Shown: positions 47,308 to 56,045 of the stretch, one piece after another
How the letters are laid out: every line of letters starts with the position of its first letter
Position numbering within the stretch: position 1 is the stretch's first letter
NCBI GenBank assembly: GCA_966250375.1
Contig: CBINHE010000009.1
Coordinates: 6,200-70,199, forward strand
Reading direction: 5' to 3'
From: CAMLDH01 sp966250375
Lineage (GTDB): Bacteria; Pseudomonadota; Gammaproteobacteria; Burkholderiales; Burkholderiaceae_D
Length of the DNA: 64,000 nucleotides
The notes under the pieces: model-generated
Databases searched by the model: none
The model's input: the letters and a program-made list of their open reading frames with translations, nothing else
Told to the model about the DNA's origin: nothing
Translations under genes and position numbers: made by a program

Positions 47308-48735
47308 CTACTTGCGAGCGATGAAGCCGCCCACTGCCGTTGCGCCGGTTGTCGAATTCGACAGCGAGAATGCGCCGCCGACCTCCGCTGGACCCGTGCC
47401 GTTCGTGTTGCTAGCCACCACTGGTCCGAAGTAGCGGCCGCTGAGTCCGCCCTTGAGCGAGCCGTTGTCCACCGCGCCGGTCAGGTAATGTGCAACGTTC
47501 CCTCCTGCGGCGCCCATCGCCGTGGTGGCTGTGAGCGTGACCGGCACTGGGATAGCGGCCACATTGTAGGTCGCCGTGTCCTTGAACGTGATGGACCCCT
47601 TCCGTGTAGCGAAATCCACGGTGATGGTTGCTTCTCCACGGAAGAAAATGGCCTCTTCCGTGGCATTGCGGGCGTACCAGCCGTAGGCAAAGCCGGAATA
47701 GGTCGCTGAACCGGTTGTCGGAACCGCTGCAGGATCAGTTACATCGCCGAATGCCACCATGCCACGGCGATTTTTGCTGTGCTCATTGTTGGTGCCGGCC
47801 CATTCGTTGATATTGACCGCGTCTTGCGTGATCCATGACGCCAGGTTCCCGTATTGATAACTCCAGTTCGATAAAGCGCGATACCCTTTAAAACCCGGAT
47901 AAGCGGTGCCAAACCCATCTCCCCCAAGCAGGATGGTCTGGTTGCCATTCGCGTCCAGCACACCATTGCCGGCATAAGGATCGCCATCCTCATGCAACCG
48001 GCTTGCTTCTGTCGAATCCGGATCTTTCCCACCCGTACGCCAGGCGCCCGCCTGGTACTTGATCCCGGTTGTTTCAACCGAGGGGCACGTCGTCATATCG
48101 GCGCTGCAGCGCGACGAATTTTGACGAGGAAAGTACACGTTGTTAGCGTAGTTCTTTTGCGTGGCAGCCGCGCCTTTGAGCGCGTAGTCATAGTAGTTCA
48201 GGTCCGAACTGTCTGGGAGAGTGTCGAAGGTGAGTGCGCCGTTTGCATCGAGCAGGACGCGACCCGGTATTGTCGAGAATGTTTCCAGGATTTGGGGGCG
48301 GTCAGTCTTGGCATCCCAAGAAATACCGAAGTTGCTTAACAACACCGCTGCCTTCGATACAAGGCCGTTGCTGTCCTTGTTCAGCCTGATTTCCGCGATG
48401 CCGCCGGAGCCGAGGGTGAGACCGAATGCTTTCCTGATAAACGCATTCGGTGTCGCAAGGTCATTGGTGGACTTGCCATAAGTTTGCACGCCTGAACTTG
48501 TCAACGCCACGCCGTTATCGATCCTGATGATGCTGCTGCCGCTGCACTGATAGGTCGCCCCGTCAACGCACGACATGGTCAACGGCACGGAGACGGATGA
48601 AGGGCTGGCCGGCGGCGATTCATTGATATTTGCGGCTGATGGAGTATCGGTGACTGAGTCGTCGCCTCCTCCACAGCCAGCTACGGAAACGGCCAACAGG
48701 AGCGAAAGAAGTGTGCGTTGAGGATAGGTAGGCAT
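47308..48735 (-). CDS. Surface lipoprotein with TbpB/HphA-like C-terminal barrel
   Basis: 475 residues. Lipobox LLLAVSVAGC places the lipidated Cys at about residue 21. An N-terminal half of unclear fold is followed by a C-terminal region (SATYSGFAYGWYARNATEEAIFFRGEATITVDFATRKGSITF, then GGLSGRYFGPVVASNTNGTGPAEVGGAFSLSNS) that resembles the small eight-strand barrel of transferrin-binding-protein-B-like and Slam-exported lipoproteins. Such proteins sit on the outer-membrane surface and bind host or environmental ligands. No Slam gene is nearby. I infer the fold from strand pattern and GRYFGP/EVGGAFSL motifs only. Confidence 0.65.
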   Translation of the reverse strand: MPTYPQRTLLSLLLAVSVAGCGGGDDSVTDTPSAANINESPPASPSSVSVPLTMSCVDGATYQCSGSSIIRIDNGVALTSSGVQTYGKSTNDLATPNAFIRKAFGLTLGSGGIAEIRLNKDSNGLVSKAAVLLSNFGISWDAKTDRPQILETFSTIPGRVLLDANGALTFDTLPDSSDLNYYDYALKGAAATQKNYANNVYFPRQNSSRCSADMTTCPSVETTGIKYQAGAWRTGGKDPDSTEASRLHEDGDPYAGNGVLDANGNQTILLGGDGFGTAYPGFKGYRALSNWSYQYGNLASWITQDAVNINEWAGTNNEHSKNRRGMVAFGDVTDPAAVPTTGSATYSGFAYGWYARNATEEAIFFRGEATITVDFATRKGSITFKDTATYNVAAIPVPVTLTATTAMGAAGGNVAHYLTGAVDNGSLKGGLSGRYFGPVVASNTNGTGPAEVGGAFSLSNSTTGATAVGGFIARK

Positions 48736-49016
48736 AGGTTCTCATATTTGAGTTTATCAATGTCTTTTTTCCTGCAACGAGGCCGGAAAAAAGCCGAGAG
48801 TTAAACTTAATGAGAAAGCAACTGCCTCCTATTGACGCTCAACAAAAAGCAATGCCACGCCAAAATGTTCCTTGCTAACAGTTGCGAGAAATCATTCGTC
48901 AATATCGCAATGCAATGTTATGGAGTAATTTCCTTCTAATGTTCTGTGCTGTAAAAGGCTACCCCTATAAGCGAGGGATTGTGTGCCCGACCAAGCCGCA
49001 TGTTTTAAAAATGCCG

Positions 49017-50498
49017 CTACACAGCCTGCACTTCGAGATCTTCCACCATCGAAACCTCAACGCAATTCCGTCCCGCCGCCTTCGCATCATGGAGTGCTTT
49101 GTCCGCACGCGCGAAAAAGCGGGTTTCGGATTCTTCCAGTCCATACTCGGCCACGCCGAAACTGGCCGTGATCGCTATCGATGGGTCCGTCAGCGCGAAG
49201 TCGTATCCGGCAATCGCGTCGCGCAATTTTTCCGCAACGCGATATGCACTTTCCAATGGGCAGTCGCGCAGCAGGATCACAAATTCCTTACCGTTCCAGC
49301 GCGCGATGATGTCGTTCTCACGCACCTCGTCCCGGCCCAACTGCGCAATGGTAGATAGCACCTGGTCGCCAGACGAATGCCCGTGATGGCCGTTGACGTC
49401 CTTGAGCCGGTCAATGTCAAACAGGATTACCGACAATGGGCGTCCGCTACGTTTTACGTCCAGCAATGATTGCTGCAGCAGAATTTCGAACGTTTGCCGG
49501 TTCATCAGATTCGTCAGTGAATCGGTGGCAGCTATATGCTTCAGTCGTCGCTGATAACGGTTGATCCTGAACAGCATAATCACCAGCACCAGCAAAATTA
49601 CCGCAGCGCTGATGGCGAGATTGAAAATAAACACCCACTGCACCGGCCTCACATCGTCGGCGATATTCTGCTCAACCACCAGATACCAGCCGAGTTCCGG
49701 AATGAAGCGTGAATTGACCAGCACCGAGGCATTGTCCAATCGGTATTCAAGCTGTGTCGGCGTCGTGTTGCGATTGAGTACGTTGGCCGCAATGTCGCGT
49801 ATGCCAGGTAGGTCGTCGATTGAGCCAGGTACCTGTTTTGTCGATTTGCCGTCCAGTACGATTGCGCCTTGTGCATCGACAAAATAGATGTGGCGATGGA
49901 AACGCGCCTGATAGCTGTCAAGGAGGCGCGCTATCGTGTCGAAGGTCAGACCGACGCCTGCAACACCAATGAAGTTGCCTTCGTAATCCAGTACCCGATG
50001 ATTAATGGAAATGGTGATCGTGTCGCGGTTCGCCAAGTCGGAACCGACATTGGTTTCGTACGGCGCTTTCATATCCTGCACGCGGAAAAACCATTTGTCG
50101 CTCGGTTCGTTTTCCTGCACCGATTTCAATATGCCGTCGGCGTTGTAATACTGGTGCGTACGCGCCGACACCAGGAAGCTGGTGTCGGTACTATATTTTT
50201 GTTTGAGTTCTTTCAGATAGCGCACGATTTGCGTGGGATCATCTTCACCATGCAATATCCAGTCACGCAAAAAGGTGTCATGCGCCATCAGCGAAGAAAC
50301 GAATACCGGTCCCAGCAAGTCTTTCTGGATTTCCGAATAAATATTGTCACCGGTGAGCGGCAATGCCTGTTCGGCAAGGCCTTGCCGGACCGAGTCGCGT
50401 GACACGATATAACCAGCGATGCTGGTAGTCAAAAAGCCAAGTGCCAGCACGAGACTGAGCCAGCCGAGAAGACGATATTTTTTTGAAAAGAGGCGCAT
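49017..50498 (-). CDS. Membrane dCache-GGDEF protein with degenerate active site
   Basis: About 493 residues from the ATG at 50498 (MRLFSKKYRLLGWLSLVLALGFL). Two transmembrane helices (residues ~10-30 and ~290-315) bracket a periplasmic dCache-like sensor (YNADGILKSVQENEPSDKWFFRVQD, GNFIGVAGVGLTFDTIARLL). The C-terminal GGDEF domain keeps FDIDRLKDVNGHHGHSSGD, but the signature is NGKEF (residues 402-406), replacing the metal-binding acidic residue by Lys. The inhibitory I-site RxxD is kept five residues before it (REND). The domain is therefore more likely a c-di-GMP receptor or regulator than a cyclase. Confidence 0.88.
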   Translation of the reverse strand: MRLFSKKYRLLGWLSLVLALGFLTTSIAGYIVSRDSVRQGLAEQALPLTGDNIYSEIQKDLLGPVFVSSLMAHDTFLRDWILHGEDDPTQIVRYLKELKQKYSTDTSFLVSARTHQYYNADGILKSVQENEPSDKWFFRVQDMKAPYETNVGSDLANRDTITISINHRVLDYEGNFIGVAGVGLTFDTIARLLDSYQARFHRHIYFVDAQGAIVLDGKSTKQVPGSIDDLPGIRDIAANVLNRNTTPTQLEYRLDNASVLVNSRFIPELGWYLVVEQNIADDVRPVQWVFIFNLAISAAVILLVLVIMLFRINRYQRRLKHIAATDSLTNLMNRQTFEILLQQSLLDVKRSGRPLSVILFDIDRLKDVNGHHGHSSGDQVLSTIAQLGRDEVRENDIIARWNGKEFVILLRDCPLESAYRVAEKLRDAIAGYDFALTDPSIAITASFGVAEYGLEESETRFFARADKALHDAKAAGRNCVEVSMVEDLEVQAV

Positions 50499-50728
50499 AC
50501 GATGACTTGAAAGGGATTCATTGGTGCGGCCGCAGGACGACGGTGCCGCATGCTTGTTCGGTCTGCGCGCATCCGTTTTTAATGCGATGCGCTGATGCAT
50601 GAACTGCCATGAGTATGGGGCAGAGTCTATCCTGTGCGCAATATGTTTGGAGTGCAATGCAACACACATTCCAACCCTGTTTTCAGCATGAGAATATGGC
50701 AAGGCGAAGTGGTGAAATTACAGCAATG

Positions 50729-51604
50729 CTAATCGTGCTGATACGGCGGCAAAGTTGTGCCGCAATTTTTGCAGAATTGGGCATCCGCATCGTGCCCCTC
50801 GCTCAAGCAGTTAGGGCAGGTGCGTGTCGTGATGCGTCGCGTGAACCGCTGCGCCGTCATTTCGGATGTCACAATGCCGGTTGGCACTGCGAGGATGCCC
50901 CAACCGAGCAGCATCATCATCGAGGCAATCAGCTTGCCAAGATCGGTATGCGGCGTGATATCGCCGTAGCCGACGGTGGTCATTGTCACGACCGCCCAGT
51001 ACATCGAGACTGGAATGCTGGTGTAGCCGTTGTCCGGCCCTTCGACCACATACATCACGGTACCGAGCACCAGAATGAGCATCAAGACGACGGAAAGAAA
51101 AATCAGTATCTTGCGACTGCTGGCGCGCAATGCTTGTGCCAGCGTAGCGTATTCCGCAACATACATCGTGAGTTTGAAAATCCGGAAAATGCGCAGCAGG
51201 CGCAAGATCCGCACATCCAGCAAGACATAGGTTTCCGGAAAAACCAGCGCGACATAGGTTGGCAGAATCGACAGTAAATCGATGATGCCGAAAAAGCTGG
51301 TGGCATAGCGCAGCGGATGCCGCACGCACGCCATTCGCGCCAGATACTCGGTCGTAAACAGGATTGTGAACATCCATTCCAGCACACCCAGCACTTGGCC
51401 GTGTTCCATGTTCGTCGTGTGCATGCTGTCCATGATTACAACCAGGATGCTCAGCAGAATCGCGATCACCAGCAGCACATCGAAACGCCAGCCGGCGCGG
51501 GTATCGGCTTCGAAGATGATCGTATAAAGACGCAGCCGCAGACCGGATTCCGGTTTGCCGAACGTTGCGGATGTTTGCGGAAAAGAGGGGGGCGGATTGT
51601 TCAT
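50729..51604 (-). CDS. Voltage-gated potassium-channel-like ion transporter with zinc ribbon
   Basis: 291 residues. Six transmembrane segments; S4 voltage sensor LDVRILRLLRIFRIFKLTMY with regularly spaced basic residues; pore filter TVGYGD in SMYWAVVTMTTVGYGDITPHT, which is the K+ selectivity sequence. After the last helix comes a cytosolic tail CPNCLSEGHDADAQFCKNCGTTL, a two-CxxC zinc ribbon. This is a Kch-like homotetramer. The zinc-ribbon tail is a recurrent feature in proteobacterial members but unusual for the family in general; it may sense metal or redox state. Confidence 0.9.
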   Translation of the reverse strand: MNNPPPSFPQTSATFGKPESGLRLRLYTIIFEADTRAGWRFDVLLVIAILLSILVVIMDSMHTTNMEHGQVLGVLEWMFTILFTTEYLARMACVRHPLRYATSFFGIIDLLSILPTYVALVFPETYVLLDVRILRLLRIFRIFKLTMYVAEYATLAQALRASSRKILIFLSVVLMLILVLGTVMYVVEGPDNGYTSIPVSMYWAVVTMTTVGYGDITPHTDLGKLIASMMMLLGWGILAVPTGIVTSEMTAQRFTRRITTRTCPNCLSEGHDADAQFCKNCGTTLPPYQHD

Positions 51605-51756
51605 GATGACCGGTTGTAACAGCTGCTTCTATTATTTCTATTAATGATCTTTCCGTAATTCCCGACAGCGAATTACGGCTCTTCTCATCCGCTCCTTCGG
51701 GGGGAGAGAGACGGGTATGGATGTATAAACACCAGCCGATGCCGGGCAATTGCGTT

Positions 51757-53049
51757 TCATATTTGCGCTCCGCGTGCCAAGCCTAGCCGAAAATCGACGC
51801 AACCCGGTCGTCCCGGCAAGGCCAGCGCTGCATGCGCCGCCGGCATCTGGCTGATCACCCGGCCGCGCCGGATCACGTAACGGCGCGCCGCGCGCAGACG
51901 AATCGCGTCGATCGGATTGGCCGCATCGAGTATCACCAGATCGGCATGACAGCCCGGCGTCAAACCGTAATCCTGCAGCCCCAGAATGCGCGCCGGCGTC
52001 GCGGTGACCGCCATGAAGCATGCGTGCATCGCATCCTGCCCGGTCATTTGCGCCACATGCAAACCCATCTGCGCGACTTCCAGCATGTCGCCGGAACCCA
52101 GGCTGTACCACGGGTCCATCACGCAATCATGACCGAATGCGACCTCGATGCCGGCGGCCAAAAGTTCCGGCACACGCGTCATGCCGCGCCTTTTTGGATA
52201 GGTATCATGGCGGCCCTGCAAGGTGATGTTGATGAGCGGATTGGCAATCGCGGCGACCCCCGCTTCACGTATCAGTGGTAGCAATTTGCTCACGTAATAG
52301 TTATCCATCGAATGCATCGACGTCAAATGCGATCCCGCGACGCGGCCTTGCAGACCGAGCCGTTGCGCGTGATACGCCAAGGTTTCAATATGACGCGACC
52401 GCGGATCGTCCGACTCGTCGCAATGCATATCGATAGGCAGACCCTGGTCAGCGGCGAACTCGCACAGGATGCGTACCGATTCCGTGCCATCGGCCGTGGT
52501 GCGTTCGAAATGCGGGATGCCGCCCACCACATCGACGCCCATTGCAATCGCACGTTTCAGGTTCGCCAGCGCAGTCGGGTTGCGCAACACGCCGTCCTGA
52601 GGAAATGCGACCAGTTGCAGATCGAGATAAGGCGCGACTTGCCGCTTTACGTGTAATAACGCTTCCACCGCCAACAGGCGGTCGTCGCACACATCGACAT
52701 GCGAGCGGATTGCCAGCAAGCCGCGCGCCACCGCCCAGTCGCAATATTGCAATGCGCGTTCAACCAGCGCTTGCTGCGTCAACTGCGGTTTCAATTCGCT
52801 CCACAAGGCGATACCCTCGAGCAGTGTGCCGGATTGATTGATGCGCGGCAGTCCGTAGCTGAGCGTCGCATCCAAATGAAAATGCGCATCGACAAACGGC
52901 GGCGTCACGAGATCGCCGCCGGCATCGATCTCTTGTGCGCCGCGTGCCGAGAGCATCGGGCCGCATGCGACGATGCGGCCGGCGTCGATGCCGATGTCGG
53001 CACCGGTTGTGCCGTCCGGAAGAGTGGCGTTGCGGATGATCAGGTCCAT
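51757..53049 (-). CDS. codA: Cytosine deaminase
   Basis: About 430 residues from the ATG at 53049, with AAGGAAAG eight bases upstream; the frame opens six residues earlier. Metal site DAHFHLDATLSYG, then SGTLLEGIALWSE, IDMHCDESDD (catalytic Glu), and VAFGHDCVMDPWYSLGSGDML match CodA closely across its length. The enzyme converts cytosine to uracil and ammonia. No codB-like transporter is adjacent. The gene is minus-strand, upstream of the channel gene with a gap of about 150 bases. Confidence 0.92.
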   Translation of the reverse strand: MDLIIRNATLPDGTTGADIGIDAGRIVACGPMLSARGAQEIDAGGDLVTPPFVDAHFHLDATLSYGLPRINQSGTLLEGIALWSELKPQLTQQALVERALQYCDWAVARGLLAIRSHVDVCDDRLLAVEALLHVKRQVAPYLDLQLVAFPQDGVLRNPTALANLKRAIAMGVDVVGGIPHFERTTADGTESVRILCEFAADQGLPIDMHCDESDDPRSRHIETLAYHAQRLGLQGRVAGSHLTSMHSMDNYYVSKLLPLIREAGVAAIANPLINITLQGRHDTYPKRRGMTRVPELLAAGIEVAFGHDCVMDPWYSLGSGDMLEVAQMGLHVAQMTGQDAMHACFMAVTATPARILGLQDYGLTPGCHADLVILDAANPIDAIRLRAARRYVIRRGRVISQMPAAHAALALPGRPGCVDFRLGLARGAQI

Positions 53050-53110
53050 TGGTGCTTTCCTTGCCAAAGAGGCTTTTTCACGATGATTTCCGGCCCATGC
53101 AAATGGCGCA

Positions 53111-53662
53111 CTAACGACTATACAGCCCGGTAATCTTCGCGGTACCGAGCCGGTTGGCGTTCAGCATATAGCCGATCAACGCGGGTGAAGCATCTGCCGG
53201 CACATCCAGTTTTTCTACCTTCAATGCATGCACGGTCACGATGTAGTGGTGCGGTTTGCTCCCGGGAGGCGGGCAGGCGCCGCCGAAATCCGGGGTGCCG
53301 AAATCATTGCGTCCTTGTTTGGCACCGTCCGGCAATTTGCCGGTGGTGCCGGCACCGCCGTCGAGCCTGGTGACTGATGCCGGAATGTCATACACGCTCC
53401 AGTGCCACCAGCCGCTGCCGGTCGGCGCGTCCGGATCATAAACGGTTACGGCGAAGCTTTTGGTGCCTTTTGGCGCACCCGACCATTCGAGCTGCGGCGA
53501 CTGGTTACCACCCTCGCAGCCGAAGCCTTTATAAACCTGCACTGCTTTCAGTTTGCCATTGTTGCGAATGTCGGCGCTCTTGAGTTCGAACGCGTGTGCA
53601 GCGCTGACGGTGCCGGTGATCAGGAAGGCAGCCAGAACGAGGCTGGAACGAATAGGTCGCAT
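53111..53662 (-). CDS. YbhB/YbcL-family (PEBP) exported protein
   Basis: About 183 residues from the ATG at 53662 with AAGGAAC upstream; the open frame to 53764 has no family support. Signal peptide MRPIRSSLVLAAFLITGTVSAAHA, then the phosphatidylethanolamine-binding-protein fold: CEGGNQSPQLEWSGAPKGTKSFAVTVYDPDAP, WWHWSVYDIPASV, GTPDFGGACPPPGSKPHHYIVTVHALK. Function not known; E. coli homologues are periplasmic or cytosolic kinase-inhibitor-like proteins. Confidence 0.92.
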   Translation of the reverse strand: MRPIRSSLVLAAFLITGTVSAAHAFELKSADIRNNGKLKAVQVYKGFGCEGGNQSPQLEWSGAPKGTKSFAVTVYDPDAPTGSGWWHWSVYDIPASVTRLDGGAGTTGKLPDGAKQGRNDFGTPDFGGACPPPGSKPHHYIVTVHALKVEKLDVPADASPALIGYMLNANRLGTAKITGLYSR

Positions 53663-53912
53663 AGATTGTTCCTTGAGATGTTGATGGAGTCGTAATGATG
53701 CACGAAAAATAGATGGTGAGTGCTCGCACCGGTGCAGGGAGCATGCAAGTTTGACAAATTTCATCTTTCGGCAACCGTCGCCAGAATCCTGAAACCGTGT
53801 TGTGATCTCTCTTCAGTGTGGCCACTGATCCGCAAGACGCGCAATGCGCTACACTAACAAGGACTCGCTCATAGGGTATCTCTGCCGTATCACACCTGCT
53901 TGAAATACACAT

Positions 53913-54449
53913 ATGACTACATTATCGAAGCCCGATGTCAGATTACGCCCGCTCGAACGCAACGATTTGCATTTCGTGCACCAGATTAACAACAACAGCA
54001 ACATCATGCGTTACTGGTTTGAAGAGCCGTACGAGGCCTATGTCGAACTGGTCCAGTTGTATGATCGGCACATTCACGATCAAAGCGAGCGCCGATTCAT
54101 TATTGAAGACAATGCAGGCGACATGGTCGGTCTGGTGGAGCTGGTCGAGATCAACTACATCCACCGGCGCGCTGAATTTCAGATCGTCATTGCCCCGGAA
54201 TGGCAGGGCAAAAAATACGCAGAATGCGCCACCCAGCTGGCGATCGAGTATGCATTCGGCGTACTCAATCTATACAAGCTCTATCTGTTGGTCGACAAGG
54301 AAAATCTAAAGGCGATTCATATTTACGAGAAGTGCGGCTTCCGCCCCGAAGGAGAATTCATCGGAGAGTTTTTCGCCCAAGGGGTGTATCGCGACGCCAT
54401 CCGCATGTGCACCTTCCAGGCCGCCTATCTGGCGACACGCAAAGCCTGA
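53913..54449 (+). CDS. speG: Spermidine N1-acetyltransferase
   Basis: 178 residues, strikingly close to E. coli SpeG across its length: VRLRPLERNDLHFVHQINNN, MRYWFEEPYEAYVELVQLYDRHIHDQSERRF, VGLVELVEINYIHRRAEFQIVI, LNLYKLYLLVDKENLKAIHIYEKCGF. It transfers acetyl from acetyl-CoA to spermidine or spermine. Odd: the pyrophosphate-binding loop Q-x-x-G-x-A (QGKGLA in E. coli) is QGKKYA here, Gly replaced by Lys, which could change acetyl-CoA affinity. Monocistronic. Confidence 0.95.
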   Translation: MTTLSKPDVRLRPLERNDLHFVHQINNNSNIMRYWFEEPYEAYVELVQLYDRHIHDQSERRFIIEDNAGDMVGLVELVEINYIHRRAEFQIVIAPEWQGKKYAECATQLAIEYAFGVLNLYKLYLLVDKENLKAIHIYEKCGFRPEGEFIGEFFAQGVYRDAIRMCTFQAAYLATRKA

Positions 54450-54473
54450 CAACGCAAGGCCGATAATTGGTAG

Positions 54474-54491
54474 GGCGCATCGCGATGCGCC
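54474..54491. repeat. REP-like palindrome (GGCGCATCGCGATGCGCC)
   Basis: Perfect 18-base palindrome in the gap after speG, followed by GGATGGTT. Variants of the same core occur at 55743, 58769, 58872 and 58959, all intergenic, so this is a dispersed REP-type family of this genome. Confidence 0.85.
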
Positions 54492-54675
54492 GGATGGTTA
54501 GATACGTCCTGATATAGCACCCGCACAATCGCGCGCGTACCTCCCCTTGATTTGTTGCACAATGGCGACTTGGTATGAAACGACCAATGGAAAGCCTCAG
54601 GAGACGGTCAGAGACGGTCATCCATGGAGCCCACCGGCGATGTAAAGAATATGAATTGATAACAGGAGTGCAGGT

Positions 54676-55686
54676 TTGACAGAGAAAACAGGTTGGCAAG
54701 AGAACGCGGCGGAACTGCCGATGCTGGATGTGTATATGCCGATGATGAAGGCGGCCGCCATCATCTCGGCCGGACGCCTGGGGCTGTTCGAAACCCTGGC
54801 TGACGGTCCGTGCAGCGTGCGGGCGCTGGCAAAGGCGGTGGGCGCCAGCGAAGTCGGCGTCGAGAGTCTGGCCGAGTTCCTGGTGGCGGTCGGCTATCTC
54901 GAAAAGCGCGACGACACCTTCGCCAATATGCCGAACACCACGCGCTGGTTCACCCGGCGCGGCAGCGTCGACTACACAGCGGGCCTGTTGTGGACTGCCG
55001 AGGCGTGGGAAATCATGAGCGGCCTGACGGATGCGGTCAGAATGGGCGCACCCCAGAAGACGCTATGGGAAGTCATGCTGGAGCGCTCCCATCTGGGACC
55101 GATCTTCTCCAGCTACATGCATTCGTTCGCGCATCACCTGGGGGCCGACTTGCTCGAAAAGGTGTCACTGCCTGCCGGGCCGCTGCGACTGCTTGACCTG
55201 GGCGGATCGCACGGATTGCACTCGATTTCCTTCTGCGAGCGCTATCCCGACATGAGCGCGGTCATCGTCGACATGGCCAGCGCCTTGACCAATACCGCGG
55301 CATTGATCGCGCAAGAGCATTTGTCGGACCGCATCAGCCTGCGTCCCGGCAATCTGCTCGATGGCGATTGGGACACTGGTTACGACGTGGTGTTCTATCT
55401 GTCGGTCGCGCACAACCAGACGGCGGAAGACAATCGCCAGGTAATCCGGCGCATCGGACAGGTGCTGCGGCCCGGGGGATTGCTGGTAATTCACGAATAC
55501 TTGGCCGAAGCACCGCTGCTGCCGTTTCATGCCGCATTCCGCCTCACCTTGCTGGTCGAGACCGCGACCCGTACCTACAGCTTCAAAGAAGTGTGCGGCT
55601 GGCTGGACGAAGCGGGATTCGCCGCACCAACCCGCATCGATCTCGACCCGCTGGAAAAAGGTACGCTGATTATTGCGCGCCGCTGA
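54676..55686 (+). CDS. O-methyltransferase (Methyltransf_2 / acetylserotonin OMT-like)
   Basis: 336 residues with a TTG start at 54676 and AACAGGAG eight bases upstream. N-terminal winged-helix dimerisation domain (MPMMKAAAIISAGRLGLFETLADGPCSVRALAKAVGASEVGVESLAEFLVAVGYL) and a C-terminal SAM domain with LLDLGGSHGLHSISFCERYPDMSAVIVDM (motif I) and VVFYLSVAHNQTAEDNRQVIRRIGQVLRPGGLLVIHEY. Such enzymes methylate hydroxyl groups of secondary metabolites. It stands alone between REP elements, with no biosynthetic neighbours; acquisition is possible. Confidence 0.88.
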   Translation: MTEKTGWQENAAELPMLDVYMPMMKAAAIISAGRLGLFETLADGPCSVRALAKAVGASEVGVESLAEFLVAVGYLEKRDDTFANMPNTTRWFTRRGSVDYTAGLLWTAEAWEIMSGLTDAVRMGAPQKTLWEVMLERSHLGPIFSSYMHSFAHHLGADLLEKVSLPAGPLRLLDLGGSHGLHSISFCERYPDMSAVIVDMASALTNTAALIAQEHLSDRISLRPGNLLDGDWDTGYDVVFYLSVAHNQTAEDNRQVIRRIGQVLRPGGLLVIHEYLAEAPLLPFHAAFRLTLLVETATRTYSFKEVCGWLDEAGFAAPTRIDLDPLEKGTLIIARR

Positions 55687-55742
55687 TTGGCGGCGCCGGG
55701 CGGACTACTAGTAGGGACTTATCAGAAAACAAGATAGAGCTC

Positions 55743-55762
55743 GGGCGCATCGCGATGCGTCC
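55743..55762. repeat. REP-like palindrome
   Basis: GGGCGCATCGCGATGCGTCC, a one-mismatch variant of the palindrome at 54474, in the 340-base gap between the methyltransferase and the effector-like gene. The gap otherwise holds only the terminator at 55934-55970 and the tandem duplication at 56008-56045. Confidence 0.82.
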
Positions 55763-55933
55763 TACTGCCTGAGTGAAGAATGACACGTCGGCATACAAGA
55801 CCTACTGAGTCATGGATCTGGGACGGCCAAAGTTCTGACCACACTGAAGTTCGGAAAGACGCTTGATGAAGCCGGCCCGCGAATAAATGCGATTTATGGG
55901 CGTGAAGAGCGGTCGCGTCAAGGCCTTGGTCAC

Positions 55934-55970
55934 AAAAAAAAGCAGGCGCCACCAAGAAGGCGGCGCCTGC
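55934..55970 (-). terminator. Intrinsic terminator of the 734-residue effector-like gene
   Basis: Read on the minus strand: stem GCAGGCGCC/GGCGCCTGC (55970-55962 with 55950-55942), an 11-base loop, then eight consecutive T residues (55941-55934). It is a textbook terminator 58 bases after the stop of the minus-strand gene. Confidence 0.92.
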
Positions 55971-56007
55971 ATAAGGGATGCAACTTTAATTGTCGTTAAT
56001 CGGAAAA

Positions 56008-56045
56008 TCTAATTGAAGTCAGTCATTCTAATTGAAGTCAGTCAT
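56008..56045. repeat. Perfect 19-base tandem duplication at a stop codon
   Basis: Two exact copies of a 19-base unit, TCTAATTGAAGTCAGTCAT, in 56008-56026 and 56027-56045. On the minus strand each copy encodes the terminal MTDFN-stop, so the 3' end of the effector-like gene is duplicated: the first copy met ends translation and the second lies in the 3' untranslated region. Confidence 0.95.
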
